In this document: positions 48,084 to 57,325 of the stretch, in pieces
Position numbering within the stretch: position 1 is the stretch's first letter
How the letters are laid out: the number at the start of each line of letters is the position of its first letter
NCBI GenBank assembly: GCA_039193455.1
Contig: JBCCWO010000001.1
Coordinates: 372,001-436,000 of the forward strand
Direction: 5' to 3'
Source: JBCBGF01 sp039193455
GTDB taxonomy: Bacteria > Pseudomonadota > Alphaproteobacteria > Rhodobacterales > Rhodobacteraceae
DNA: 64,000 nt
The notes under the pieces: generated by a model
Databases searched by the model: none
Told to the model about the DNA's origin: nothing
What the model saw: only the letters and a program-made list of their open reading frames with translations
Program-made: the position numbers and the translations under genes

Positions 48084-50426
48084 CTAGAACCGCGCCGTGA
48101 TCGCGATATCGAAGCTCCGCTCCTCATCGAAGTCTTCGCTTTGCAAGACTTCCGAGAAGTTGAAGGTCAGCGGTCCGATGGGGGTTTCCCAAAAGATCGA
48201 AATCCCGATTGAGGACCGCAGCGAAAAGCCGTCATCGACCGAGTCCGGCCCGCCTGCGCCATCTGTGTTGTCCAGGCCCCAGACCGACGCCATGTCGAGG
48301 AAGACACCGCCGCTGATCCCGAGGTCTTCGGCAAATCCAAGCGGGAAATCGGCTTCAAACTTGGCGGACACAAAGTTGTTGCCGCCCAAGGCATCGTCGT
48401 TCTCAGCATCAAGATCGCGCGGGCCGGTGCCGCGGAAGTCAAAGCCGCGCAACTGGCGCGATGTCAGAAAGAAGCGGTCCGTCAGGCGGCTAACCTGATC
48501 GTTCAGCATGGTAATGTTGCCGCCCTCAAACGAGGCGCGCAGTGTCACCTCTTCGTTCAGGACCCGGGTCTGCGCGATCGCACGCGCGGTCGAACGGATA
48601 TATTCGATATCCCCCCCCAGACCCGCATAGTCTTGGCTGAACGACAGCAGCACACCGGCATTGGGGTTCAGGCCCGAGCGTCGGCTGTCGTATGAGTATG
48701 TATAACCAATCTCACTGAGGGTCTGCTCACCCTGTTCCGCGATCAGGATCGGAGAGCTGTCCGGGTCAACGTCAAAAACCTCATCTTGCGAGATCTCGTA
48801 GCGGAATTGGAGACGCCGATTCTCCCCCGCCGGAAAGGCCAGCGCCACACGCGCGCCCAGCCGTTCGGTGCTGAAGAATGAATTGTCCTGATCACTGGTG
48901 ATCTGGAACGCAGAGAGAGAAAGCGACAGATCGCGCGCCATGAACGATGGCTCGGTAAAGGTGATCTGAGTGCTGCCGGTATCGTCGGTTGTGTTGAGAT
49001 TGAACGAAACCGATTGGCCGCGCCCGAGGAAGTTGGACTCGGAGAAACTGAGTACGAGACCCGCACCGGAATCTGACGAAAACGACGCGCCAAAGCCCAG
49101 GGACCCGGTCGGTTGCTCTTCCACATCCACATCGATGACGACCTGGTCGGGCGCCGACCCTTCCCGCGACGCCACCGAGACGTCGGCAAAGAAGCCAAGC
49201 GCGCGGATCCGCTCTGACGCCTGGCGAATCTCACGTGGATTGAAGGGATCGCCCTCTACGACGTTGAACTGCCGCCGGATCACGCGATCGAGCGTGGTCT
49301 GATTGCCCTCGATATCGATGCGCTCGACCAACACGCGGGGGCCACGCGTCACCTGAAACTCGATATCGAGCGTCAGATCGCGGTCGTTGCGGAGCACGCG
49401 TGGCTCGACCCGGATGAAATCCCGGCCCTCGCGCAGGGCCAGCCCCTCCATCCGTGTGATCGACAGATCGATGGCAACGGGCGTGTAGAACCGACCCGTT
49501 CGTATCCGGGCCACATCGAGATAGGCATCGGTGTCAAGGTCAGCGATATCCGACGTGACGCTGACATTGCCAAAGCGAAAACGCTGCCCTTCCCGAAGGT
49601 TGAAGGTGATGAATGTCGCGTTGCGCTCACGCGAAAGCTCGGTCGTCACGCTCAGGACTTCGAAATCCACGAACCCCCGTGACATGTAGAAATCGGAAAG
49701 CACCTGCCTGTCAAAGTCGATCCGGTCCGCCACAAAGCTGTCGCGACGAATAAAGCTCCGCAAAATCCCGGTTTGCTTGGTCTCAAGCACCCGGCGCAGG
49801 CGCCGCTCGGAATAGCTGCGGTTACCCACGAACGCGACGCGCTCATTTTCAACGACACGGCCTTCGGTCACCTCGAACACCAGATCGACGCGATTATCCG
49901 AACGCCGGATGATCTTGGGCTCCACCGTGGCCGCCAACAGCCCCTGGGTCTCGTAGGCGGTCAAAATCGCTTCGGCGTCTGCTTCGGCCAGCGTCGGCGA
50001 ATAGACCCTGCGCGGGCTTGAGCTCACGAGCAAGAGCAGCGCTTCATCGTCGAGCCGCCGGTTCCCTTCAACCGCGATGCGATTGATCGTGGGCCACTCG
50101 GTCACGCTGATCAAAAGCGTACGGCCCCGGGGTTCAAGATCGACCGTTTCGAACAACCCCGACGCAAGAATGTCCTGGAAGGCGGTGTTGAGCTCACCTG
50201 GGGACACCGCAACACCCCGCTCAAGCTCGGCGTAGCTTAGCACAGTAGACGCATCGACCCGCTGATTTCCCTCGACCACAAACTGATCGAACACGAACTC
50301 TTGCGCTTTACTTGCGCTCGGCGTGAAGAGGCTCGCCGCCAGGATGACTATGACGAGTGAAACTTGGAACGCCCATCTGGTGCCAAGGTGCCCCAGACCG
50401 CCGCTGCCCCCGCGCGTGATGCCCAT
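48084..50426 (-). CDS. bamA: BamA, outer-membrane protein assembly factor
   Basis: 780-residue Omp85 protein. After a signal region (SLVIVILAASLFTPSASKAQ) come POTRA domains, the first starting FVFDQFVVEGNQRVDASTVL and later ones with VEGNRRLDDEAL, FVGNRSYSERRL and VERIDIEGNQTTLDRVIRRQF; the second half is a beta-barrel with the VRGF-like QLRGFDFRGTGPRD and a terminal SFDIAITARF ending in F. It inserts outer-membrane beta-barrel proteins. I used the ATG at 50426; the 17 upstream codons are not family-like. Confidence 0.94.
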   Translation of the reverse strand: MGITRGGSGGLGHLGTRWAFQVSLVIVILAASLFTPSASKAQEFVFDQFVVEGNQRVDASTVLSYAELERGVAVSPGELNTAFQDILASGLFETVDLEPRGRTLLISVTEWPTINRIAVEGNRRLDDEALLLLVSSSPRRVYSPTLAEADAEAILTAYETQGLLAATVEPKIIRRSDNRVDLVFEVTEGRVVENERVAFVGNRSYSERRLRRVLETKQTGILRSFIRRDSFVADRIDFDRQVLSDFYMSRGFVDFEVLSVTTELSRERNATFITFNLREGQRFRFGNVSVTSDIADLDTDAYLDVARIRTGRFYTPVAIDLSITRMEGLALREGRDFIRVEPRVLRNDRDLTLDIEFQVTRGPRVLVERIDIEGNQTTLDRVIRRQFNVVEGDPFNPREIRQASERIRALGFFADVSVASREGSAPDQVVIDVDVEEQPTGSLGFGASFSSDSGAGLVLSFSESNFLGRGQSVSFNLNTTDDTGSTQITFTEPSFMARDLSLSLSAFQITSDQDNSFFSTERLGARVALAFPAGENRRLQFRYEISQDEVFDVDPDSSPILIAEQGEQTLSEIGYTYSYDSRRSGLNPNAGVLLSFSQDYAGLGGDIEYIRSTARAIAQTRVLNEEVTLRASFEGGNITMLNDQVSRLTDRFFLTSRQLRGFDFRGTGPRDLDAENDDALGGNNFVSAKFEADFPLGFAEDLGISGGVFLDMASVWGLDNTDGAGGPDSVDDGFSLRSSIGISIFWETPIGPLTFNFSEVLQSEDFDEERSFDIAITARF

Positions 50427-50509
50427 CTCTGCCCGTCCACCGTGATACTTTTTTAAGCTGAGTACCGGCTGGCGCACCCCTTGTCAAAAGGGCGTCGGCC
50501 TAAACGCAA

Positions 50510-50537
50510 GCGGCGTCCGGTGAGTTCCGGACGCCGC
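50510..50537 (-). terminator. Hairpin terminator downstream of the small membrane-protein gene
   Basis: An 11-base perfect stem (GCGGCGTCCGG against CCGGACGCCGC) closes a 6-base loop. On the minus strand it is followed by TTGCGTTTA, a weak T-rich tail. It is 28 bases after the small gene stop and 84 bases before the bamA ATG, so it would end or attenuate transcription entering bamA from upstream. Confidence 0.6.
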
Positions 50538-50565
50538 CACGCTGGGGATGCTGTAGAGGGGTCTT

Positions 50566-50688
50566 CTATGAGTAGAGGTAGGTCCCGGCGAGCAAAGCCG
50601 CCACGATGAGAGTGCCGTAGACGAAGCGGTCCAGGTACAGATCGGCCATGATAGCCAAACCCGGATACTTGAGGGCTGCGCGCTTCAT
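50566..50688 (-). CDS. Small single-pass membrane protein, 40 residues, hypothetical
   Basis: Located in the 355-base gap between rseP and bamA. ATG at 50686-50688 is preceded on the minus strand by ACGGAGGAAGAG, a near-perfect ribosome site at normal distance. The 40-residue product begins MKRAALKYPGLAIMADLYLD and ends with one hydrophobic segment FVYGTLIVAALLAGTYLYS, so an N-in small membrane protein is expected. A strong hairpin follows the stop. I know of no named family. Strong start signal, own terminator and a coherent basic-head/hydrophobic-tail layout argue that it is real. The rest of the gap holds only the terminator and about 90 bases before rseP without visible signals. Confidence 0.6.
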   Translation of the reverse strand: MKRAALKYPGLAIMADLYLDRFVYGTLIVAALLAGTYLYS

Positions 50689-50781
50689 CTCTTCCTCCGT
50701 CTAGAACCTTTGGTCGATTAGACCCAATGGAGGATGGGATAGGTGTCGATTGTGGCGGGATTACGGCCCGTCGATGCCGGT

Positions 50782-52119
50782 TTAGGGGCACAGAATGTCG
50801 TTCGACAATGCAAACAGCATGAACGACAGGACAACCGTAAGCCCCGCTATCATCATGACTTTCAGCGCGCGGTCGCTGGGTGGTTTGCCAGAGACCGCCT
50901 CCCAGGCGTGAAAAACCAGGTGGCCACCATCCAGTATCGGAATGGGAAACAGATTGATCAGCCCCACTGCTGTGGACAGCACTGCAATGAACCAGATGAA
51001 GTCGATCAGCCCCTGGCTGGCGACATCACCCGAGGTTTCGGCAATGCCGATGGGCCCGCTTAGGTTACAGGATGAGATTGCGCCAACGGCAACATTGTAG
51101 AGCGCCGACAGCGAGCTTTGAATGATGAAGACCGTTTGATCGACGCCATAGCCAAAGGCACGCCATGCGCCCGGCGTTTCGGTTTCTGGCGTGAAATACG
51201 TCCCGCCCGATATACCGATCAGCCAGCGCGTCTCGAATCCGCCTTCTGGCAAAGGCAGGTCCACGCGCTTGGGCGTCAGCGTCATCTCGATCATCTCGCC
51301 ATCGCGCCACACGTCCAGCGCCAGCGGCTGACCATCCGAGTTGCCCACCGCCTCGCGCAGCGTCTCAAAAAGAACCGTCGGCGCGTCGTTGATTGCTGTG
51401 ATGACATCGCCCACACGAAGACCCGCATCCATGGCCGCCGATCGCGGTTGCAGGCTGACGACAAGGGTGGTCAGCGGATGCGGGGCGACCACCGTTTCGG
51501 TGCCATCGCCCCGCTGAACCAGGTATTCGAGTTGCGGTTCTTCGGGCAGCTCGGCGGTGATGTCGCTGAACCCCTCCACATCCGCGATCTCAATCCCGGC
51601 GATCGACAGGATCTCATCCCCGGCCTCCAGGCCGATTTCGTCAAACGGCAGCGGGGTCACGTCCGCAACCGTCAGCGGGTCACTGGTGACCCCGCGCGAC
51701 ATGATTAGGACCGAGAAAACAATGATCGACAGGATGAAGTTGAACAAAGGGCCCGCAGCAACCGTTGCCGCGCGCGCCCAAAGCGGGGCGCCCTGCATCG
51801 TCATGCGCCGCTCATCGGGCGTCAGACCTGAGACAAGCTCGGAATCCGGGGCGCTTGCCGCATCCGCATCGCCCTTGAACTTCACGTAACCGCCAAACGG
51901 CAACGCCGCGATTTGCCAGACGGTGCCCCGCCGATCTTCGCGTGAGTAAAGAACCGGACCAAACCCGATGGAAAACACTTCGGCATGAATTCCAGACCAT
52001 CGTCCGACGATGTAGTGGCCGTATTCGTGGATTGCGACGATGACCGAGAGTGCAATGATGAACGCCGCGAGCGTGAACAACACACCACCGAACGACGGGA
52101 TCAGCCCCAGAATGTCCAT
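50782..52119 (-). CDS. rseP: RseP, site-2 zinc metalloprotease
   Basis: 445-residue inner-membrane protease that cleaves anti-sigma factors and signal peptides in the membrane. Zinc motif H31-E32-Y-G-H35, FGPVLYSREDRRGTVW, two PDZ-like regions (around 120-290), and the second metal site NLFPIPILDGGH near the C-terminus are all present. Normal length and the usual neighbours dxr and bamA. Confidence 0.95.
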   Translation of the reverse strand: MDILGLIPSFGGVLFTLAAFIIALSVIVAIHEYGHYIVGRWSGIHAEVFSIGFGPVLYSREDRRGTVWQIAALPFGGYVKFKGDADAASAPDSELVSGLTPDERRMTMQGAPLWARAATVAAGPLFNFILSIIVFSVLIMSRGVTSDPLTVADVTPLPFDEIGLEAGDEILSIAGIEIADVEGFSDITAELPEEPQLEYLVQRGDGTETVVAPHPLTTLVVSLQPRSAAMDAGLRVGDVITAINDAPTVLFETLREAVGNSDGQPLALDVWRDGEMIEMTLTPKRVDLPLPEGGFETRWLIGISGGTYFTPETETPGAWRAFGYGVDQTVFIIQSSLSALYNVAVGAISSCNLSGPIGIAETSGDVASQGLIDFIWFIAVLSTAVGLINLFPIPILDGGHLVFHAWEAVSGKPPSDRALKVMMIAGLTVVLSFMLFALSNDILCP

Positions 52120-52129
52120 CTATCTCTAC

Positions 52130-53302
52130 CTAGCCCCGTAGCGTTGCAATGGCGCCGTCCGCGACGGCCCGCGCCTGGCGATCTGATTCAAGCACGTTCT
52201 CCAGCGTGATTCCGGCAGACATATGGCTATCGGATGACAGCTTTGTAAGTGTCGCCTCGACAACACGCGCCATATCCAGAAATCCGATTTTGCCATCAAT
52301 AAAGGCATCTAGCGCCCGCTCTTTCGATCCGTTGAAAACCGCTCCGGACAGCCCGCCCATCTCCATCACTTCGCGCGCGAGCCGCAGCGCTGGGTAGCGA
52401 TCTGTGTCGGGCGCCGTGAAGGTCAACTGGCCCACAGCCGCAAGATCGAGCCGCTCCACCGGGATATGGCGCCGATCGGGCCAGTTTAACGCAAACCCTA
52501 TGGCGTGGCGCATATCCGGCGGCCCGATATGCGCCATGAGCGCGCCATCGGTGAACCCAACCAACGCGTGGATAAGCGACTCAGGGTGAATAATCGCCTC
52601 AATCCGTGCGGGCGAGACGCCAAAGTACTCATGAGTTTCAATGATTTCCAAGGCCTTATTGAACAAGCTGGCGCTGTCGATTGTGATGCGTTGGCCCATA
52701 TCCCAATTGGGATGTGCGCTCGCCTCGGCCAGCGTGGCAGACGCGAGCTTCTCCGTCGGCCAGTCTCGAAAAGCTCCACCTGACGCGGTGATAACGATCC
52801 GCTCGACAGAAGCGATGTCTTCGCCAACGAGGGCCTGGAAAATCGCGGAATGCTCGCTATCGACGGGCAGGATCGTCGCCTCATGTGCCCGCGCCGTCGC
52901 CATCACCAGCGGCCCGGCGGTCACCAAACTCTCTTTGTTCGCGAGTGCCAGCGTTCGGCCCTGCTCCAGCGCCTTTAGCCCCGGCGGCAGGCCTGCGGCG
53001 CCGACAATGGCCGACATGACCCAATCTGCGGGACGCTCCGCCGCCTCGATGATCGCCGCAGCGCCTGCCGCCACCTCGATCCCCGATCCGGCAAGCAGGG
53101 CCTTAAGCTTTGGGTAGCTTTCCTCGTGCGCTGTCACCGCGAGATCGGCCTTCAGGAGCCGCGCTTGCTTTGCCAGCGTCTCAACATTGCGGCCACCGGT
53201 GAGTGCCTTGACGTCATAGGCCTCCGGCGCCGCCGCGATCAATTCGACCGTGTTGCACCCGATGGATCCTGTGGACCCGAATATGCTGACCCTCCGCACC
53301 AT
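52130..53302 (-). CDS. dxr: Dxr, 1-deoxy-D-xylulose 5-phosphate reductoisomerase
   Basis: 390-residue MEP-pathway enzyme that makes 2-C-methylerythritol 4-phosphate. NADPH-binding SIFGSTGSIGCNTVEL, ALANKESLVTAG, PVDSEHSAIFQAL, TASGGAFRDWP, HPNWDMGQRITIDSASLFNKALE and HPESLIHALVGF are all standard. I used the ATG at 53302, which starts 2 bases after the cdsA stop; the TTG at 53308 is less likely. Confidence 0.95.
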   Translation of the reverse strand: MVRRVSIFGSTGSIGCNTVELIAAAPEAYDVKALTGGRNVETLAKQARLLKADLAVTAHEESYPKLKALLAGSGIEVAAGAAAIIEAAERPADWVMSAIVGAAGLPPGLKALEQGRTLALANKESLVTAGPLVMATARAHEATILPVDSEHSAIFQALVGEDIASVERIVITASGGAFRDWPTEKLASATLAEASAHPNWDMGQRITIDSASLFNKALEIIETHEYFGVSPARIEAIIHPESLIHALVGFTDGALMAHIGPPDMRHAIGFALNWPDRRHIPVERLDLAAVGQLTFTAPDTDRYPALRLAREVMEMGGLSGAVFNGSKERALDAFIDGKIGFLDMARVVEATLTKLSSDSHMSAGITLENVLESDRQARAVADGAIATLRG

Positions 53303-53304
53303 GT

Positions 53305-54096
53305 TCAAAGTATCGGCGGTGGGGGAAAATCGACAAGCTGTTCGACCAGCAAAAGAAAGATCGACGCGCCGAGCATTGCGTCAAATCGATCAAAGAGGCC
53401 GCCGTGCCCGGGGATAAGGGACGAGCTGTCCTTCACCGCGCATTTGCGTTTTACGGCACTTTCAGCGATGTCGCCCAGCTGGCCGGCCATGGCGAGGGCG
53501 ATTGAAATTCCGATCAACTCGCTGCCCGCACCGGTTTGGGCCATGAAAAACGCCGCCACCAGCGCTGCCCCGACCCAACCCGCAACCGTGCCGGACCATG
53601 TTTTCTTGGGGCTGACCTTCGGCCAGAACTTGGGGCCGCCGACCGCCCGGCCCACGAAGTACCCGGCGATATCGGCCGCGATCACCACGCTGACGAGCCA
53701 CAGCATCCAGACAAAGCCAAAATCATCGCGCAGGATCATCAAGCCATACCCGGCGAGCAGGATCATCACGGCATAAAGCGCAAACACCGTGCGGTTGTGC
53801 TCAAGCCGCCCGATCCCAAACAGCGCCGGCGCCACGACGAGCGGCAGCGCAAAGCCGGGTGGCACTTCGCCAGCCACAAGCAACAGCCCGGTAGACACTA
53901 ATGCCAGCAGCGTGGCCTCAGCCCCGCCGCCCAGCATCCGGGCGAGTTCCCAGATCATGGTGCCGCAGACGGCGCAGACCAGCAGATGGAACCAAAAACC
54001 CCCGAGCCATGCGAGAACGAGGCCGATGGCCCCCAAAGCCGCACCGGAAATCAGTCGCGTTGCAAGATCATCCCATTGCCCGGAGGCCGCGCTCAT
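53305..54096 (-). CDS. cdsA: CdsA, phosphatidate cytidylyltransferase
   Basis: 263-residue inner-membrane enzyme that makes CDP-diacylglycerol. About seven hydrophobic segments precede the C-terminal signature SAVKRKCAVKDSSSLIPGHGG then DRFD. ATGA overlap with uppS. Order uppS-cdsA-dxr-rseP is the conserved proteobacterial one. Confidence 0.94.
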   Translation of the reverse strand: MSAASGQWDDLATRLISGAALGAIGLVLAWLGGFWFHLLVCAVCGTMIWELARMLGGGAEATLLALVSTGLLLVAGEVPPGFALPLVVAPALFGIGRLEHNRTVFALYAVMILLAGYGLMILRDDFGFVWMLWLVSVVIAADIAGYFVGRAVGGPKFWPKVSPKKTWSGTVAGWVGAALVAAFFMAQTGAGSELIGISIALAMAGQLGDIAESAVKRKCAVKDSSSLIPGHGGLFDRFDAMLGASIFLLLVEQLVDFPPPPIL

Positions 54097-54800
54097 CCGG
54101 GAACGGCACCAAAGCGACGGTCGCGCGTTGTGTAGCCGCCGACAACGCGGGCAAACTCCTCACGTCCGAAATCGGGCCACAGCGTATCGATGAACTCGTA
54201 TTCCGAGTACGCTGATTGCCAGAGCAGGAAGTTCGAAATCCGTGCCTCGCCCGACGTGCGAATGACAAGGTCGGGATCTGGCAAGACATACGTATCCAGA
54301 AAGCGCGCCAGCGTTTCGGCATCCACCGTCTCAGGGTCGATATGTCCGGCGGCGACTTCACGGGCCAGGCGCTTGGTCGCCCGCGCCACCTCATCCCGGC
54401 CGCCGTAGTTCAATGCAATTGTCAGGTGCACGACGTCATTGTCCGCCGTCAGCAGCTCAAGCTCGTCCATCAGACGCACCAGCGTCTCATCAAGGCGCAT
54501 GCGGTCGCCGATGAAGCGGACACGCACCCCGTTTTCGAGCAGGTTCTGCGATTCCTTCGCGATGTAGCGCCGGAACAAGGCCATCAGGCCCGATACTTCG
54601 GCCTGGGTCCGTTTCCAGTTCTCGGTCGAGAAGGCAAAAACCGTCAGGTATTTTACCCCAAGGTCGGGACAGGCCTCGACAATTTCGCGGACCCGGCGCC
54701 CGCCTGCGTGGTGGCCATAGAGGCGCGGACGCCCGCGCTTCTGCGCCCAACGGCCATTGCCGTCCATAATAATTGCGACGTGGTTCGGACCGTCTTGCAC
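54093..54800 (-). CDS. uppS: UppS, undecaprenyl diphosphate synthase
   Basis: 235-residue cis-prenyltransferase. IIMDGNGRWAQKRGRPRLYGH at the N-terminus contains the catalytic aspartate, followed by FAFSTENWKRTQAEV, FIGDRMRL, LTIALNYGGRDE and RTSGEARISNFLLWQSAYSE. The start is a GTG at 54800 with AGGAG about 7 bases upstream; no ATG fits. Confidence 0.95.
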   Translation of the reverse strand: MQDGPNHVAIIMDGNGRWAQKRGRPRLYGHHAGGRRVREIVEACPDLGVKYLTVFAFSTENWKRTQAEVSGLMALFRRYIAKESQNLLENGVRVRFIGDRMRLDETLVRLMDELELLTADNDVVHLTIALNYGGRDEVARATKRLAREVAAGHIDPETVDAETLARFLDTYVLPDPDLVIRTSGEARISNFLLWQSAYSEYEFIDTLWPDFGREEFARVVGGYTTRDRRFGAVPG

Positions 54801-54820
54801 CGGATACTCCTGACCGCAGG

Positions 54821-55387
54821 TCAGACCTGCATGATCTCTTCCTGTTTCGTCTCTAAGGCTTTGTCTATGCCTGCAATTGCGGCATCAGTAAGGTCTTGCA
54901 CCTCATCGGCCCAGACTTTGTGGTCATCTTCACTCATACCGTCAGACTTCATCTTCTTGAGCTGATCCATGCCGTCACGGCGCACGTTCCGGATCGCAAC
55001 GCGCGCGCTCTCGGCATACTGCGCAGCAACCTTTGTCAGCTCGCGGCGCCGTTCTTCGTTCAGTTCAGGGATCGGCAGGCGGATGATCGTGCCGTCGACC
55101 ACAGGATTGATGCCCAGCCCACTCTCACGGATGGCCTTTTCCGCTTTGCCCACCAGGGCCTTGTCCCAAATATTGATCGTCACCATACGGGGTTCTGGCA
55201 CATTGACCGTTCCGACCTGATTAATCGGGGTCATCGCGCCATAGGCGTCGACCATGACCGGTTCAACCATCGTGGCGGACGCACGGCCCGTGCGCAGCGT
55301 GCCGAATTCGCCGCGCAACGCTGACATAGCCCCGTCCATCCGGCGCTGCAGATCATCAATATCCAGATCAAACTCTGCATCAGCCAT
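54821..55387 (-). CDS. frr: Frr, ribosome recycling factor
   Basis: 188-residue factor that splits post-termination ribosomes with EF-G. LRTGRASATMVEPVMVDAYG, the PEPRMVTINIWDKA region, GLGINPVVDGTIIRLPIPELNEERR and the C-terminal DEVQDLTDAAIAGIDKALE are diagnostic. It lies between uppS and pyrH. Confidence 0.96.
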   Translation of the reverse strand: MADAEFDLDIDDLQRRMDGAMSALRGEFGTLRTGRASATMVEPVMVDAYGAMTPINQVGTVNVPEPRMVTINIWDKALVGKAEKAIRESGLGINPVVDGTIIRLPIPELNEERRRELTKVAAQYAESARVAIRNVRRDGMDQLKKMKSDGMSEDDHKVWADEVQDLTDAAIAGIDKALETKQEEIMQV

Positions 55388-55500
55388 GTTTTTGCCCCCG
55401 TTGCCGCGCTCTGTGGCGCGTACCTTCGATATATCGCTTCGCGGTGTGGGAATACATGTTCACCGCCGAAATGGAAAGCGCTGCCCGCCAGATGCGCGCC

Positions 55501-56238
55501 TTAGCCCTGGACGATGGTATACGTCCCCCGCCCCGCCAGAATGCCGCGAAACCCGCCCGGTTCGTCCAGTGAAAACACGATGATCGGCAGGTCGTTGTCG
55601 CGCGCCAGCGCAATTGCGGACGCGTCCATCACGCCAAGATGCTTTTGCAGGACATCGTCATAGGTGATTTTGTCATAGCGCTTGGCGTCGTCGTGTTTGT
55701 TGGGGTCTTTGTCATAGACCCCGTCAACCTTCGTCCCTTTGAAAATCGCCTCGCAGCTCATCTCATTGGCGCGCAACGTCGCCGCCGTATCCGTCGTGAA
55801 ATAGGGATTTCCGGTCCCGGCGGCAAAGATGCAGACCCGCTGCTTTTCAAGATGGCGCACAGCACGGCGCCGAATGTAGGGCTCGGCCACTTCGTTCATC
55901 GTAATGGCGCTGATCACCCGTGTGTGGATGCCCAGACCTTCAAGTGCCGACTGAACCGCGAGGGCGTTCATCACCGTGGCGAGCATACCCATGTAGTCGG
56001 CTGTCGTCCGCTCCATCCCCTGCGCGCTGCCCTGAAGCCCGCGAAAGATGTTGCCACCCCCGATGACCATGCAGATCTGAACGCCAAGATCATGAACCGA
56101 TTTCACCTCATGCGCGATCCGGTCGACGGTCGGGGGATGCAGGCCAAAGCCCTGATCGCCCATCAGGGCCTCACCGGAAATCTTGAGCATCACTCGGCGA
56201 TAGGTCGTGTCGGCATTCGGCTCTGTCGCTGTGCTCAT
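55501..56238 (-). CDS. pyrH: PyrH, UMP kinase
   Basis: 245-residue amino-acid-kinase-fold enzyme that phosphorylates UMP. VMLKISGEALMGDQGFG, MVIGGGNIFRGL, ADYMGMLATVMNALA, FAAGTGNPYFTTDTAA and KVDGVYDKDP are all present. I used the ATG at 56238, consistent with the short polar N-terminus of alphaproteobacterial PyrH; the longer frame crosses into the miaA promoter region. First gene of the long minus-strand envelope operon in this window. Confidence 0.95.
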   Translation of the reverse strand: MSTATEPNADTTYRRVMLKISGEALMGDQGFGLHPPTVDRIAHEVKSVHDLGVQICMVIGGGNIFRGLQGSAQGMERTTADYMGMLATVMNALAVQSALEGLGIHTRVISAITMNEVAEPYIRRRAVRHLEKQRVCIFAAGTGNPYFTTDTAATLRANEMSCEAIFKGTKVDGVYDKDPNKHDDAKRYDKITYDDVLQKHLGVMDASAIALARDNDLPIIVFSLDEPGGFRGILAGRGTYTIVQG

Positions 56239-56362
56239 ATCCCCATGCCTTCTTCCGTCATCCGGTGGAATCCGGACGGTTTTGCGTTGCGGCGCAAAAT
56301 GTCGGAAAACGCCTTCGGGTTCAATTGGCAAGGGCGCGACATTGGGTCGAACCGGGGACATT

Positions 56363-57226
56363 TTGCGCAGGCTGAGCCGTGAGTCGCCGATCCTGATCGC
56401 GGGGCCAACGGCCAGCGGCAAGAGCAGCCTTGCACTTGAGATCGCGGACCGTACCGGCGCGACGATCATCAATGCCGACGCGCTGCAGGTCTATGGTGAT
56501 TGGCGCGTCCTGACAGCCCGTCCATCGGTGGAAGACACGGCGCGCGCGCCGCACGCGCTTTATGGGCACGTGCCTGGTGATTGCGCCTACTCGGTTGGCG
56601 CATGGCTGCGCGATGTGGCGCCGTTGGTCGAGCGGACCCAGATCGTCATCGTTGGCGGCACCGGGCTTTATTTTTCAGCTCTCACAGAAGGCTTGGCAGA
56701 CATCCCTGAAACGCCCCCGGAAGTGCGCGCAGAAGCCGGCACGCGCCTGTTACAGGAAGGCGCCCCTGCCCTGCTGGGCGAGCTGGACGCCGCGACGGCT
56801 GCGCGCATCGACCAAAGCAACCCCGTCAGAATTCAGCGCGCCTGGGAGGTGCTTACCGCCACCGGCCGAGGTTTGGCCGATTGGCAGGATGACACGGGGC
56901 CCGCCTTGCTTCCGCGTGCGAAAACAGAGGCGATTGTCCTGAACGCACCGCCAGACTGGCTGAACCCGCGGATCGAAGCGCGCGTGGCCGCGATGCTGGC
57001 GGGTGGTGCGTTAGAGGAAGCGCGTGAAAACCGCCCGAACTGGTCCAGCGCACGCCCCTCGGCCAAAGCAATCGGTGCGGCGGAGCTGATGGCGCATCTC
57101 GACAACCGCCTTGATCTCGACACCGTTGCCCAGCGAATGATCACGCTGACACGACAATATGCGAAAAGGCAACGCAGTTGGTTCCGTGCGCGCATGGGTG
57201 ACTGGATCTGGCACGACGCCCATTGA
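56363..57226 (+). CDS. miaA: MiaA, tRNA dimethylallyltransferase
   Basis: Prenylates A37 of tRNAs that read UNN codons. P-loop LIAGPTASGKSSLAL is close to the N-terminus, then NADALQVYGDWRVLTARP, IVIVGGTGLYFSALTEGL and the C-terminal RQYAKRQRSWFRAR. No ATG or GTG lies close to the P-loop; a TTG at 56363 with GGGGA upstream gives a 287-residue protein of normal start, and TTG 56342 is an alternative. The start is therefore uncertain. Confidence 0.88.
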   Translation: MRRLSRESPILIAGPTASGKSSLALEIADRTGATIINADALQVYGDWRVLTARPSVEDTARAPHALYGHVPGDCAYSVGAWLRDVAPLVERTQIVIVGGTGLYFSALTEGLADIPETPPEVRAEAGTRLLQEGAPALLGELDAATAARIDQSNPVRIQRAWEVLTATGRGLADWQDDTGPALLPRAKTEAIVLNAPPDWLNPRIEARVAAMLAGGALEEARENRPNWSSARPSAKAIGAAELMAHLDNRLDLDTVAQRMITLTRQYAKRQRSWFRARMGDWIWHDAH

Positions 57227-57264
57227 CCCTATCCCCCTTTTGAGGACAATCCCGGTTAACTGTT

Positions 57265-57290
57265 CAGCGTTGGGGAACGCTGGCGCATTT
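57265..57290 (+). terminator. Putative miaA terminator
   Basis: CAGCGTT-GGGG-AACGCTG forms a 7-base stem 38 bases after the miaA stop, followed by GCGCATTTT. The T run is short and 4 bases from the stem, so efficiency is doubtful. Confidence 0.45.
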
Positions 57291-57325
57291 TGGTGCCGAG
57301 TGTACGGTCTGTGGGGGGCCATACT

